Positions 47,708 through 56,580 are shown, numbered from the stretch's first letter. The stretch: 64,000 bases of DNA from Mucilaginibacter ginsenosidivorax (GCF_007971525.1 NZ_CP042437.1:6820001-6884000), one strand, 5' to 3'. Numbers and translations are program-made. Notes: generated by a model from the letters alone, not told the origin.

Positions 47708-48560
47708 AGATCAAAAACTGGCATTACTGCAAAACTGGATCAAAACCGTAGTGATCACGCCAGGTCACTTGCCTCAAAAACTGGGGCAGGCATGGCATCT
47801 GCATGGCCTTGATGAAGCCGATGTGGTGGTTGCCGACGAGGGTACGGCATCGGTTTATACCCGACTGAACGTTTATAGTTCAGGATATTTACTGCGCCTG
47901 CTGGAATGCATGTATGCCGATTATGCCATCAGCCGGAAGTTTATGGGCGATGAGGTGTTTGATAGCTTTGCCAAAGCTTACCTTTTATATCACCCATCCA
48001 CATCGTTTACTTTATATGATCTGGGTGCCGCATTTCCCGGATTCCTGGCCAAAACAAAGCCTCCTGTTATCGCTGGCGATGAGCCGGATGTAGATGATTT
48101 TATGAACCTGCCCATAGCATTTGCCAAACTGGAGCGGGCCCGGCAGGAAGCCATACGTGCGCCGGGAACAGAAGGGGCTATTGAACATGATCAGGAGATT
48201 AGTATCCAGGATATCCTGTTTGGTGTTGTTAAAATAACTACTCCCGGCTGCCTGCGATTGCTGGAACTGGATTATCCTATGATCTCTTTTTTTACCTCGG
48301 TTTACCGGGATGAGGATTATGAACTGCCATCACCTCAAAAAACATTCACTGCTGTAAGCCGTAAAAATTTCAGGGTTACGATGACCGACGTTAGCGAAAT
48401 ACAATATACCCTGCTTTCGTTATGCCAGGCGGGGGATAACCTGTACGATTCCGTAACCGCGACGGCATCATTTAATAAAATACCCTCGTCCGAACTATTG
48501 GCCGATGTGTTTCTTTGGATACCCCTGTTCTACAAAAACGGTTTGATTGACTGGGCCTAA
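47700..48560 (+). CDS. DUF2063 family protein (BufC/HvfC-type MNIO partner)
   Basis: Partner protein of DUF692 enzymes. It is thought to recognise the peptide substrate and dock it on the MNIO. The N-terminal helical DUF2063 region (about 8-110) shows RLNVYSSGYLLRLLECMYAD, a Gly-Asp-Glu block (FMGDEVF) and YHPSTSFTLYDLGAAFPGFL, followed by a helical and beta C-terminal domain (about 120-286). Start ATG at 47700 overlaps the MNIO stop by 8 nt; an upstream ATG at 47637 would give an unrelated N-terminus and a 71-nt overlap. It ends the operon. Family is from recognition; the docking role is known for relatives only. Confidence 0.92.
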   Translation: MAKDQKLALLQNWIKTVVITPGHLPQKLGQAWHLHGLDEADVVVADEGTASVYTRLNVYSSGYLLRLLECMYADYAISRKFMGDEVFDSFAKAYLLYHPSTSFTLYDLGAAFPGFLAKTKPPVIAGDEPDVDDFMNLPIAFAKLERARQEAIRAPGTEGAIEHDQEISIQDILFGVVKITTPGCLRLLELDYPMISFFTSVYRDEDYELPSPQKTFTAVSRKNFRVTMTDVSEIQYTLLSLCQAGDNLYDSVTATASFNKIPSSELLADVFLWIPLFYKNGLIDWA

Positions 48561-49030
48561 TGGGCATTAAACGATGTAAACCCAATTAAGCGCTGTTTAA
48601 AACAACATCGAAACTGTTTTCTTTGTTGATAAACACTACAAATTTACCCGCTTGCTTTTATATTTCAAAATCGCCCTTTATTCATGCATAAATGAGTGCA
48701 AATGAGGTAATTAATTGGTATTTATTTGTAATAAATAGTGTATTTATTGATACAAATAGTACATTTATTAACACAAAAATAAAATGGAGATTTTTTGCAA
48801 AAAAATCAACAAAGGCCGGCAAAAAAATAAAGCACGTCGCATTTAAAACTGCACATTTAGCCGCAGCCCTGCTCCCTGGCCGGGATAAAAATTAAACCCA
48901 ACCGATAAGATAAAAAACATACTTGCCAATGGCTGCCGTTACGGAGCCAACGATATTTATATAAAAAATATGTAGATACATTTAAATTTAATTTTGTGCG
49001 GTATATTAGCCGTATCAACCTTATTAATTA
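48561..49030. other. 470-bp intergenic region with AT-rich direct repeats
   Basis: Two 21-bp direct repeats (48733-48753 and 48754-48774, 17 of 21 identical, starting AAATAGT) and a palindrome AATAAATA-GTG-TATTTATT (48730-48748) occur here. A possible 67-codon frame at 48692-48895 has AT-driven composition and no family likeness, so I do not call it a gene. The region probably carries regulatory sites for the GH92 gene. Confidence 0.4.
48989..48996 (+). promoter_or_regulatory. Candidate -7 promoter element before the GH92 gene
   Basis: TAATTTTG matches the Bacteroidota -7 consensus TAnnTTTG exactly and lies 34 nt before the ATG at 49031. The -33 element is weak (TATG at 48969). Transcription would start near 49003. 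Confidence 0.4.
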
Positions 49031-51328
49031 ATGAAAAAACTTTTAAGTATTGGCTTCGTTTGTTTGTGTCCCATTGTGTTTGCCCAAAAGAAACCTTCTC
49101 CGGGCAATTTGGTGCAGTATGTTAACCCTTTTATAGGTACCGGCGCTGTCGATAAGAATAGTTTATCGGGCAGTAATTTTCCCGGTTCAACAGTTCCGTT
49201 TGGCTTTGTACAGCTAAGCCCCGATACCCGTGAAGCACCGGATGATCCTGCATCCGGTTATGATTATAACGATAAAACCATCATCGGCTTTAGCCATACC
49301 CACCTGAGCGGTACCGGCGTAGCCGATTTGTTTGACGTGCTGATGATGCCAACCACCGGCGCAATTAACCTGGCGCCTGGCAGCGCCGATAAGCCCGGAA
49401 GTGGGTATAGTTCTGCCTTTTCGCATAAAGAAGAAACAGCCCGGCCCGGCTACTACCAGGTAATGCTGAAAGACTATAACATCAATGCCGAACTTACCTC
49501 AACATCGCACGTAGGTTTGCACCGCTATACTTTTCCTAAAAGTGATGAATCGCATGTGATTATTGATATGGATCATTCGCTTGACAAAAAGCGGGGTTAC
49601 TGGTCATGCAAAATTGTGAGTGCACAGATACGCGTAATAGACGACCACACCGTTGAAGGTTACCGTGTTTTGAGCGGCTGGGCCAAATTGCGGAAAATTT
49701 ATTTCCATGCCGAATTTTCGAAACCATTCACCAGTAGTGTATTGGCCAGCGGCAGCCGCCGGTATCCGGATTTGTCAATCATCAACGGCACAAACCTGAA
49801 GGCTGCCTTAAACTTTAGCACTAAGGATAAAGAGCAGGTATTGGTAAAAGTAGGCCTGTCGCCTGTAAGTACCGAGAATGCCCGCATGAATATAAAAGCC
49901 GAGCTGCCGGGCTGGGATTTTGATAATACCAGCACGCAAAGCAGCCTGCAATGGGAACATGAACTGGCAAAAATTAAAATAGAAGGCACCCTGGAGCAAA
50001 AACAAATTTTTTATACGGGCATGTACCATGCCTTTACTCAGCCTAATAATTTGGCCGATGTAAACGGCGATTACCAGGCTACAGATTTAACCATTGCCAA
50101 TGCGCCGGATAAAACGCATTATTCAACCTTCTCGTTGTGGGATACCTACAGGGCGGCGCACCCTTTGTACACCTTGATTCAACCGGAAAAAACAGCCGGT
50201 TTTATTAACAGCATGATGCGCCAGTACGATACATATGGCTACTTACCAATATGGCAACTATGGGGCGATGAAAACTATTGTATGATAGGCAATCACGCCA
50301 TCCCGGTTATAGTTGACGCAGCTTTGAAAGATATTAAAGGTTTTAACCAGGAGAAGGCTTACGAGGCCGTTAAGGGTTCGTCGATAACAGACCATCCCGG
50401 CTCGCCTTTTACTACCTGGGAAAAATACCAGTATATTCCGGAAGATATTGAATCGCAGTCGGTTTCGGTAACGTTGGAGATGGCTTATGATGACTGGTGC
50501 GTGGCACAATTAGCCAAAAAATTGGATAAAACCGAAGATTATGACCGCTTCATGAAGCGATCTGAATATTACCGGAACCTATACAATACCAAAACAGGCT
50601 TTTTCCAGGCCAAAAAGAAAGATGGCAACTGGCAGGAGCCATTTGATGCGCTGGCTTATGGCGGTAATGGTGGCAGCCCGTATACCGAGGGTAATGCCTG
50701 GCAGTACTTTTGGTACGTGCCACAAAACGTATCCGGCTTAATTGATTTAGTAGGGGGGAATACCGCGTTCAACCAAAAGCTCGACCTGTTTTTCTCTACA
50801 AAGGATAAACCAGGCGAGGTTAATGGCAATGCATCCGGGTTTATTGGCCAGTATGCACATGGCAACGAGCCAAGCCACCACGTAGCCTACCTGTATGATT
50901 ATGCCGGCCAGCCATGGAAAACGCAGATGTACGTGGCCAAAGTGCTGAATGAATTGTATAACAACTCATCGTCAGGTTATTCGGGTAATGAAGATTGCGG
51001 GCAAATGTCATCATGGTATATATTTAGCGCCATGGGTTTTTACCCGGTTAACCCGGCTAATGGAGTGTATGCAATCGGTTCGCCTATATTAAAAAACGCG
51101 CAGATTAACCTGGGAGATGGTACGGTATTCACGGTTGATGTAAAAAACGCGGGCAAGCAAAATGCATATATCCAATCGGTAAAATTAAACGGTAAAAGCT
51201 ATACCAAAACTTACATTACCCAAAATGATATCACCGGGGGCGGTAAACTCGAATTTGTAATGGGATCTAAACCCAACAAAAACTGGGGCGTTAAACCTAC
51301 CGATGCGCCTTTGGCGTGGGGGTATTAA
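49031..51328 (+). CDS. GH92-family glycoside hydrolase (calcium-dependent alpha-mannosidase type)
   Basis: Secreted inverting exo-alpha-mannosidase type enzyme. Signal peptide 1-18 (PIVFAQ) is followed by the family start VNPFIGTGAVDKNS. GASDY-like folding is seen as ASGYDYNDKTIIGFSHTHLSG, then TFSLWDTYRAAHPL, YTEGNAWQYFW, GNEPSHH (Glu613) and NEDCGQMSSWYIFSAMGFYP (Asp655). Length 765 aa is typical. It stands alone, about 25 kb from the fucose/galactose cluster, so it need not share a substrate; alpha-1,2-mannosides of N-glycans or yeast mannan are usual for the family. Confidence 0.95.
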   Translation: MKKLLSIGFVCLCPIVFAQKKPSPGNLVQYVNPFIGTGAVDKNSLSGSNFPGSTVPFGFVQLSPDTREAPDDPASGYDYNDKTIIGFSHTHLSGTGVADLFDVLMMPTTGAINLAPGSADKPGSGYSSAFSHKEETARPGYYQVMLKDYNINAELTSTSHVGLHRYTFPKSDESHVIIDMDHSLDKKRGYWSCKIVSAQIRVIDDHTVEGYRVLSGWAKLRKIYFHAEFSKPFTSSVLASGSRRYPDLSIINGTNLKAALNFSTKDKEQVLVKVGLSPVSTENARMNIKAELPGWDFDNTSTQSSLQWEHELAKIKIEGTLEQKQIFYTGMYHAFTQPNNLADVNGDYQATDLTIANAPDKTHYSTFSLWDTYRAAHPLYTLIQPEKTAGFINSMMRQYDTYGYLPIWQLWGDENYCMIGNHAIPVIVDAALKDIKGFNQEKAYEAVKGSSITDHPGSPFTTWEKYQYIPEDIESQSVSVTLEMAYDDWCVAQLAKKLDKTEDYDRFMKRSEYYRNLYNTKTGFFQAKKKDGNWQEPFDALAYGGNGGSPYTEGNAWQYFWYVPQNVSGLIDLVGGNTAFNQKLDLFFSTKDKPGEVNGNASGFIGQYAHGNEPSHHVAYLYDYAGQPWKTQMYVAKVLNELYNNSSSGYSGNEDCGQMSSWYIFSAMGFYPVNPANGVYAIGSPILKNAQINLGDGTVFTVDVKNAGKQNAYIQSVKLNGKSYTKTYITQNDITGGGKLEFVMGSKPNKNWGVKPTDAPLAWGY

Positions 51329-51369
51329 TTCAAAATTCAAAAGTAAAAATTCAAAAAGAATCTCTCAGA

Positions 51370-51705
51370 CGCTGTCTAAATTTGATTTGCTAATGTTTTT
51401 ATGCTTCTAATGAATAGACAACAACGTATTCGCATGGCAGCGAAGACTCACCCGGCTACGCTGCGCTGGCCACCCTCTCTTCGGCTTCGCCGGAAAGAGG
51501 GGCTTGAAAATTCTTTATTTTTTTTCGATACAATGTATTGATAGTCAACGTTTAATCCCCTATTTCCACCGCAGGTGAAGAGAGGGTGGCGGGCGCAGCC
51601 TCGCCGGGTGAGTCTTAACCGTCATGCGATATTCCGCATTCCCGCTCCTACGTTTCGCCAGGTTTTGATTTTAATCATGACCTTCCTTTTCAAATTTAGA
51701 CAGCT
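51370..51705. mobile_element. MITE-like element with 16-bp terminal repeats and 7-bp target duplication
   Basis: The ends read GCTGTCTAAATTTGA inward from both sides (15 of 16 match). Identical TCTCAGA copies flank it at 51363-51369 and 51706-51712. Inside, two 37-bp arms (51445-51481 and 51578-51614) are inverted repeats with about 31 matches, and a CCCTCTCTTCGG-type hairpin adds further structure. There is no transposase gene; the small frame at 51575-51760 is just part of the repeat. It is a non-autonomous element, about 336 bp, mobilised in trans if at all. Confidence 0.75.
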
Positions 51706-51808
51706 TCTCAGATCAGCATCATCGAAAGCAAAAAGAGAAAGCTTGTTGCGATTTGTATAAAAGCGACCGGCCTCTTATAAAACCTGTTTGCCAGTAAATA
51801 TTTATACT

Positions 51809-51844
51809 AAAGCAGCCCTTTGCATTTTTGCAAAGGGCTGCTTT
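51809..51844 (-). terminator. Intrinsic terminator, near-bidirectional
   Basis: The 16-bp perfect stem 51809-51824 / 51829-51844 (core GCAGCCCTTTGC) has a TTTT loop and T-rich flanks on both strands. It lies 15 nt past the stop of the minus-strand hypothetical gene and can also stop transcription from the MITE side. Confidence 0.9.
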
Positions 51845-51858
51845 ATTGTATTTGTAAA

Positions 51859-52383
51859 TTAATCAAAATCATGGTCAACCGGTGATAAAATAACCCCATG
51901 GTGCGCGTTTACTACTCCGTTTGCGTAGCCATTATTATCAACAAACATTTTTTCGTTTTCAATAAAGAAGTGAACTTCGCCTACGTTGAAATTACCTTTT
52001 ATGTTAACTACACGGTCGGGTTCCTGGGCATGTATTTCGTTTAAGATGTGGCTGGAGAGGCCGTGAAATTCGTGCTTATCCATTTGGTAAACATCAAGTA
52101 CAGGCTCCTGGTGGCCCGCTTGGAATATTTTGATACGGAAATCGCTTAATTCAACGCGGATGTCTGTTCTGTCGGCAACGGCGTTATCGGTAATATTCAA
52201 TGCCTTACCATCCGTGGTGGCAATGTGGGCATCAATGCGGAGCGGCTGATTTATATTGCCTTTTTGCTCATTGTAATAAGTTAGTATCCGCAAAAACTCC
52301 GTGCTGTTGTTACCATCATTTACGGTAAGCGTGCGTTGTTCGCTTAAAAAGATGGTGGTGCCAAAAATAAATGCATGTTTCAT
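51859..52383 (-). CDS. Hypothetical cytoplasmic protein
   Basis: A 174-residue protein with no family I recognise. It has no signal peptide despite the hydrophobic start HAFIFGTTIFL, and no cysteines. The composition is acidic and mixed alpha/beta; the middle LRIDAHIATTDGKALNITDN and the C-terminus KMFVDNNGYANGVVNAHHG are distinctive. It is transcribed alone: a terminator lies directly after it and the M28 peptidase terminator upstream of it. Function cannot be guessed from sequence or context. Confidence 0.65.
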   Translation of the reverse strand: MKHAFIFGTTIFLSEQRTLTVNDGNNSTEFLRILTYYNEQKGNINQPLRIDAHIATTDGKALNITDNAVADRTDIRVELSDFRIKIFQAGHQEPVLDVYQMDKHEFHGLSSHILNEIHAQEPDRVVNIKGNFNVGEVHFFIENEKMFVDNNGYANGVVNAHHGVILSPVDHDFD

Positions 52384-52474
52384 AATTTTATGTGTTGGTT
52401 TATTTAGTAAACAAGCTATAAAAACTTAAAAAGTTTTAATGAAAAACACATTGTTACACAATGCCATAAAGCAA

Positions 52475-52504
52475 AAAAGCTTCCGGCCAACACCGGAAGC
52501 TTTT
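52475..52504 (-). terminator. Intrinsic terminator of the M28 peptidase gene
   Basis: The 12-bp stem AAAGCTTCCGG-type arms (52475-52486 and 52493-52504) have a 6-nt loop. On the minus strand it is followed by a run of T. It lies 75 nt after the stop of the peptidase gene. Confidence 0.85.
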
Positions 52505-52578
52505 GATATAAAGCGTTCATAAATGTACAATGTTAAAACGCTTGCCGTTCCTCAGTTCATTGTACTTGTTTTAATAAG

Positions 52579-54141
52579 CTACTTGTCCAATCCGCCCCTT
52601 CGCGTAGCCTTGGTTTGTGCAGGCCATTTAACGCCTTCGGTTTTGGTATTGGTTGTTTTTACCGGATCTTCACTGGCCATATAAGCCATTATGGCCGCCA
52701 GCATGGCGTTATTCTTCAGGTCATCAAATACTACCTTATCATAAGTATCCCTGTTGGTGTGCCAGGTATATGACCCGTACGACCAATTGAGCGAGCTTAA
52801 CGAAAAGCCGGGGGCGCCAACTGCTACAAACGAAGCAAAATCAGAGCCGCCGCCACCGGGCTGGCCGGGGAAGTTGGTCTTTATCCTGTTTTTTATTGTA
52901 TCTGGTACGGCCGCAAGCCACCTGGTTAAGTAATCTTTTGATTCAACAAAACCCTGGCCGCCAATATTAACCACACGGCCGGTGCCATTATCCTGGTTAA
53001 ACAAGGCCTGCAGGTTTTTTACTATTTCGGGATGGTCTTCAACAAATGCGCGTGATCCATTCAATCCTTCTTCCTCGCTGCCCCAATGGCCCACTAAAAT
53101 GGTACGTTTTGGGTGAGGGTAATATTTTTTGAGCAGGCGCATTGCTTCCATCATGGTAAGGGTGCCCGTACCGTTATCGGTAGCGCCTGTGCCGCCGTCC
53201 CATGAATCAAAATGTGCGCTTAGCATTACATATTCGTCAGGTTTTTCTGTGCCCTTAATTTCGGCAATGGTGTTAAAAGTAGGTACTACACCCAGTTCTT
53301 TTGATTCGCAGTGGATGCTGATTTTGGGGCTGCTGCCCGATTCGGTAAGGCGGTAAAGCATTCCGTAATCTTCTAACGCTATATCAACTGTAGGGACTAT
53401 TTTGGTGTACGCGCCAAAAATTTTATCAACCCCAAAACCTGCCGACCAGTTATTGGTGATAATACCTGCCGCGCCGGCATTTTCAAGTGCAACAGGCAAT
53501 GTTTTATTGGTAAGCCCGGTTTTGCTGATGCGCTTTTTCCAGGCATCAGTTTGGGCGGCACGTGCGGCTTTCATCCTGTCGAACGAATCTTTGGTGGCAA
53601 ATTCCGTCCAGTTATAATCGGGCCTACCGGTTGGCTGGCACATAGATATCAGTATAAATTTGCCTTTAACATTGGGCAGCCATTGTTGAAACGCAACAGA
53701 ATCAGCAAGGTCGGGCAAAATGATCAACTCGGCAGTTACCGTTTTTTTGCCCATGCCGGGGCTCCAGGCCAGTTGGGTACCTTCTAATGATTTTACCCTT
53801 GGCGATATCATATCTATATGCGAAACACCACGTTCCCAGCCGCGCCACTCGCCCCATTTTTCGTTGTGGGCCGGTATATTCCAGCTTTTGTATTTGGCCA
53901 CAGCCCAATCATTGGCCTGTTTCATTTGCGGTGTACCAACTAAACGCGGGCCAATGCCATCAAAAAGCTGATGGGCCAGGCTTTCCAGTTGCGAGTTGCC
54001 GGTTTCTTCGGTCACGATGTTGTTGATAACAGGATTGGCAGATTGCGCGTTGGCAACACCACCATAAAGTAAAGCGCCTACAACAATTGGTAGTGCCTTG
54101 TACCAAATATTCAGGCCGAAATTCAGGTTAATGTGTTTCAT
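52579..54141 (-). CDS. Secreted M28-family metallopeptidase with PA domain
   Basis: Zinc aminopeptidase-type enzyme, exported by an N-terminal signal (about 1-32, GGVANAQS). A protease-associated domain (about 140-265) is inserted before the catalytic domain. The zinc ligands appear in order: SAHFDSW (His), GATDNGTG (Asp), HWGSEEEGL (catalytic Glu then ligand Glu), FNQDNGTG (Asp) and TWHTNRDT (His). Length 520 aa suits the PA-containing M28 group. It probably degrades extracellular or periplasmic peptides. It is a single-gene transcript with its own terminator. Substrate preference is not visible. Confidence 0.93.
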   Translation of the reverse strand: MKHINLNFGLNIWYKALPIVVGALLYGGVANAQSANPVINNIVTEETGNSQLESLAHQLFDGIGPRLVGTPQMKQANDWAVAKYKSWNIPAHNEKWGEWRGWERGVSHIDMISPRVKSLEGTQLAWSPGMGKKTVTAELIILPDLADSVAFQQWLPNVKGKFILISMCQPTGRPDYNWTEFATKDSFDRMKAARAAQTDAWKKRISKTGLTNKTLPVALENAGAAGIITNNWSAGFGVDKIFGAYTKIVPTVDIALEDYGMLYRLTESGSSPKISIHCESKELGVVPTFNTIAEIKGTEKPDEYVMLSAHFDSWDGGTGATDNGTGTLTMMEAMRLLKKYYPHPKRTILVGHWGSEEEGLNGSRAFVEDHPEIVKNLQALFNQDNGTGRVVNIGGQGFVESKDYLTRWLAAVPDTIKNRIKTNFPGQPGGGGSDFASFVAVGAPGFSLSSLNWSYGSYTWHTNRDTYDKVVFDDLKNNAMLAAIMAYMASEDPVKTTNTKTEGVKWPAQTKATRRGGLDK

Positions 54142-54250
54142 GAACCTAATTTAGAGAAAAGTAGGGAGGCATTGATAATTTATACCTCGCCGGGCTTAAT
54201 TGCAAACACTTTGTTACATAAGATGTAACGGTTGTGGTTGAACAGGTAAC

Positions 54251-54928
54251 TTAAGCGTGAATTTGAAGCATGTGGTTTCCACCTTTTTGAAACTCGTAAT
54301 CTACTTTTACCAATTTTAAAACATAGTGTTTTGCAAAGTGGTCTAATACAGTATCGATAACGTGATTTTTTTGTGCATCAAGGTTTAAAACCGGGAAAAT
54401 TCGTACCTGTTTACAAACACGCAACATTTCCTGTATGGTAGCAATGTGAAAATCGACACCAAGATTGGCATACAAAAGCAAGAAATGCGAACTTAATCCG
54501 ATATCAAATTGCTGGTCGCGATAAGGTGTTTTATCCGGCATCATATGGGTTACGTAACGGCCTTCATTTTTGCCTTTTTCAAAATCGGCAAGGAAGTTTT
54601 TCATCGCGTTCATGCGTATACTAACAAGATCGTCTATCGTTTTGATCTCGTTCCATACAAATTTGTCGTAGTTGGTGGTCATTTGTTCAATAACTTCGGT
54701 TTTGGTTTCAATGATGCGTTGTTCTATCTCCGTTTTGGAAAACTGGTAAACAGGATCTATCGAAGTTACGCTTCCTTGCATACGGGTTAGTTCAGCATTA
54801 AAGCTTGCCGGCCCGTCACCAACGCTTAAAATGTTAAGATTTACATCGGCGGGAGTTAGGCCGAACATTTTTTGGTATTCCGCTAAGGTACGTCCCCATG
54901 GGACTACAGATTTTAAAGTGAACGACAT
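54251..54928 (-). CDS. SAM-dependent methyltransferase (class I fold)
   Basis: A 225-residue soluble protein with the Rossmann glycine motif ILSVGDGPASFNAEL (about 33-47) and the ribose-binding acid in VTSIDP. A long charged helical insertion (about 65-125) separates this from a later strand block QQFDIGLSSHFLLLYANLG (about 139-157) and a C-terminal FQKGGNHMLQI. Catalytic residues and substrate are not clear. It stands alone on the minus strand, and a small stem CCTGCT/AGCAGG (54951-54967) lies in its leader. Confidence 0.82.
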   Translation of the reverse strand: MSFTLKSVVPWGRTLAEYQKMFGLTPADVNLNILSVGDGPASFNAELTRMQGSVTSIDPVYQFSKTEIEQRIIETKTEVIEQMTTNYDKFVWNEIKTIDDLVSIRMNAMKNFLADFEKGKNEGRYVTHMMPDKTPYRDQQFDIGLSSHFLLLYANLGVDFHIATIQEMLRVCKQVRIFPVLNLDAQKNHVIDTVLDHFAKHYVLKLVKVDYEFQKGGNHMLQIHA

Positions 54929-55163
54929 GGAAATGGTTTAAATGAAAAAGCCTGCTAAGTAAGCAGGTCTTAAAGTGTATAAGCGATAAAGAATAATTGA
55001 AACTGCTACAATAAATTTATACTGCGCGGTTGCCAATTATTATTTGCTGTTGGTGTCATTTTGATAATAGGTAACAAATATAAGATTTAGTGAGGCTTTT
55101 AAAAGTAAGATAACTTTTTTAACAAATAAACGCCAATTGCAATATGTTTGTATATTCAAGAAA

Positions 55164-55565
55164 ATGAAAAAGAGAATCCTTTACCTTATGACCGGATTGA
55201 CGATGGGCTGCAACAGGCCTGAAAAAGCACAATACACCGCACAATCGCCACATAAAATTATTAAAGAGAATCAAATACGGGCGAATACTATCAGTGTTGA
55301 TTCATTAGTTTCGCTATATATCCATCATTCCAACAATGAATTGGTAGCTCGGTCGCAAACAGATCTATCGGTGCATGAAGAGGCTTTATTTGACCAGGAA
55401 GTAAAAACTGATTCGGCAAACTACCTGGTTTACAACATTGGCCACGACGTTAAAGATGACGACGGCCAAAGGTTTATTAGTGATAGCTGGATTTATGTAG
55501 ATACCTTGAAAAGAAAGGTTTTTGAATATACGCCAGATGAGAAACTGGTTGAGTGGAAGCATTAA
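55164..55565 (+). CDS. Small hypothetical lipoprotein
   Basis: From the ATG at 55164 it encodes 133 residues with lipobox LTMGC (Cys16). The frame opens at 55137, but that start would put nine extra residues before the signal. The mature part has a polar N-terminal linker and a domain with DSLVSLYIHHSNNELVARSQ and YLVYNIGHDVKDDDGQ, ending in WIYVDTLKRKVFEYTPDEK. No family recognised. No linked genes on the same strand. Confidence 0.6.
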   Translation: MKKRILYLMTGLTMGCNRPEKAQYTAQSPHKIIKENQIRANTISVDSLVSLYIHHSNNELVARSQTDLSVHEEALFDQEVKTDSANYLVYNIGHDVKDDDGQRFISDSWIYVDTLKRKVFEYTPDEKLVEWKH

Positions 55566-55630
55566 TACCACGAATAAAAATCAAAGGTATCTTCTTTGTT
55601 TCACTATGTGTTATGCCTGAAGACCGATTG

Positions 55631-56014
55631 TTAGTCTTCCAGGCTGTTCACAATTTCAACCGCAGCGAAAACGGAAAGACCTGTCAGGGTCAATATTTTA
55701 TTTGATCGTTGTTTCCTTACAAGGTAGCTTCTGTCGTCTTCCATTTCCGATAGGATATGCGTTACATCGGTTTCTACCCGCCAATCTACAGGCACAGCTA
55801 TGGTTACCTGCCCAAATAATTGCGATATGTTAACAACAGCGTTGCCTGTAATGTCGGCCTGGGTAAAATCCAGTTCGGTATTGCCAAACATGTTTTTTAC
55901 ACTGCCGCCTTTAAAATCTTTTGAAAGGATAGTTCTTTTTATCTCGCCGAAGATGGTTGCGGTATTAAAGCTTTCGTCGGTGTTTTCGGTCATGGTTCCT
56001 GATAAAATGTTCAT
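55631..56014 (-). CDS. LiaF-like (C-terminal domain) protein
   Basis: Cytoplasmic protein of about 127 residues matching the C-terminal half of LiaF/VraT-type envelope-stress proteins. It has a repeated beta-helix-like pattern: TIFGEIKRTILSKDFKGG, then KNMFGNTELDFTQADI and VVNISQLFGQVTIAVPVDW. The ATG at 56014 fits the family; the reading frame extends back to 56131 but encodes an unlikely sequence. The N-terminal membrane half of LiaF is absent. A 48-codon membrane-protein gene ends 128 nt upstream on the same strand. Confidence 0.8.
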   Translation of the reverse strand: MNILSGTMTENTDESFNTATIFGEIKRTILSKDFKGGSVKNMFGNTELDFTQADITGNAVVNISQLFGQVTIAVPVDWRVETDVTHILSEMEDDRSYLVRKQRSNKILTLTGLSVFAAVEIVNSLED

Positions 56015-56142
56015 ATTCTTTGATCTAATTGTCGAACAAAAATAGGCAAAGCAATAGCCGCTGAAACCGAAAGTTTGCAGGATGGTAAAAGTTGTCGGTA
56101 AACGCAGGAAATATGTCGGTAAACGGCGCAACCCCCGTTAAT

Positions 56143-56289
56143 TTATAAATTAGCTACGCCTCTGAAAAATTGAATAGCGCCAAAAACTATCGCGCCCCAA
56201 AATATAAAGCCGATATGGGCCATTGTTAGTACCAGGCCGCCAACGCACCATAACGCGCCGTAAAGCATATCTTTTTGTGCTTTTTCCAT
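56143..56289 (-). CDS. 48-residue membrane protein (short gene)
   Basis: Short complete frame on the minus strand from ATG to TAA. The protein starts MEKAQKDMLYGALWCVGG and has two hydrophobic stretches (about 9-24 and 26-41), with charged KDM at one end and FFRG at the other. Codon use is ordinary and it sits upstream of the LiaF-like gene, so a role in the same envelope-stress transcript is possible. Family unknown. Confidence 0.6.
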   Translation of the reverse strand: MEKAQKDMLYGALWCVGGLVLTMAHIGFIFWGAIVFGAIQFFRGVANL

Positions 56290-56422
56290 TGTGATAAGTT
56301 ATAAGGTTTTCATTATGCAGGCACTATTGCCAACACCATAAATTTATTTATTGTAATTGGTTTTTACAATAGTTGGTGAAATGATTTTGTAAAGAGCCCC
56401 TGGGCACCATGAGCTGTATCGC

Positions 56423-56439
56423 TTTTTTTTGGGGGGGGG
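56423..56439. repeat. T8-G9 homopolymer tract
   Basis: Eight T (56423-56430) are followed directly by nine G (56431-56439), in a 291-bp gap before the PL6 gene. Long G runs are slippage-prone. It is outside any frame I trust, so it could at most alter promoter spacing. TAGCTTTT at 56505-56512 is a weak -7-like element nearer the gene. Confidence 0.7.
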
Positions 56440-56580
56440 TAACCGGCGGGTGGCATCTTTTCAGGTGGATAAACTCAACTGCCAGGTCAATTCAGTATAT
56501 TAATTAGCTTTTTTGTGTGATTAAATCATTAAAAATTAAGCCGATGTTAGCACTGTCATCTCAATTAAAAATCTACAATA

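Noticed and set aside
48692..48895. Possible 67-codon gene
   Set aside because: Its first half is the AT-rich direct repeat, with no signal peptide, domain or conserved neighbour.
51575..51760. Small plus-strand frame of 61 codons
   Set aside because: It lies inside the inverted arms of the MITE-like element and reads Arg-rich translated repeat.
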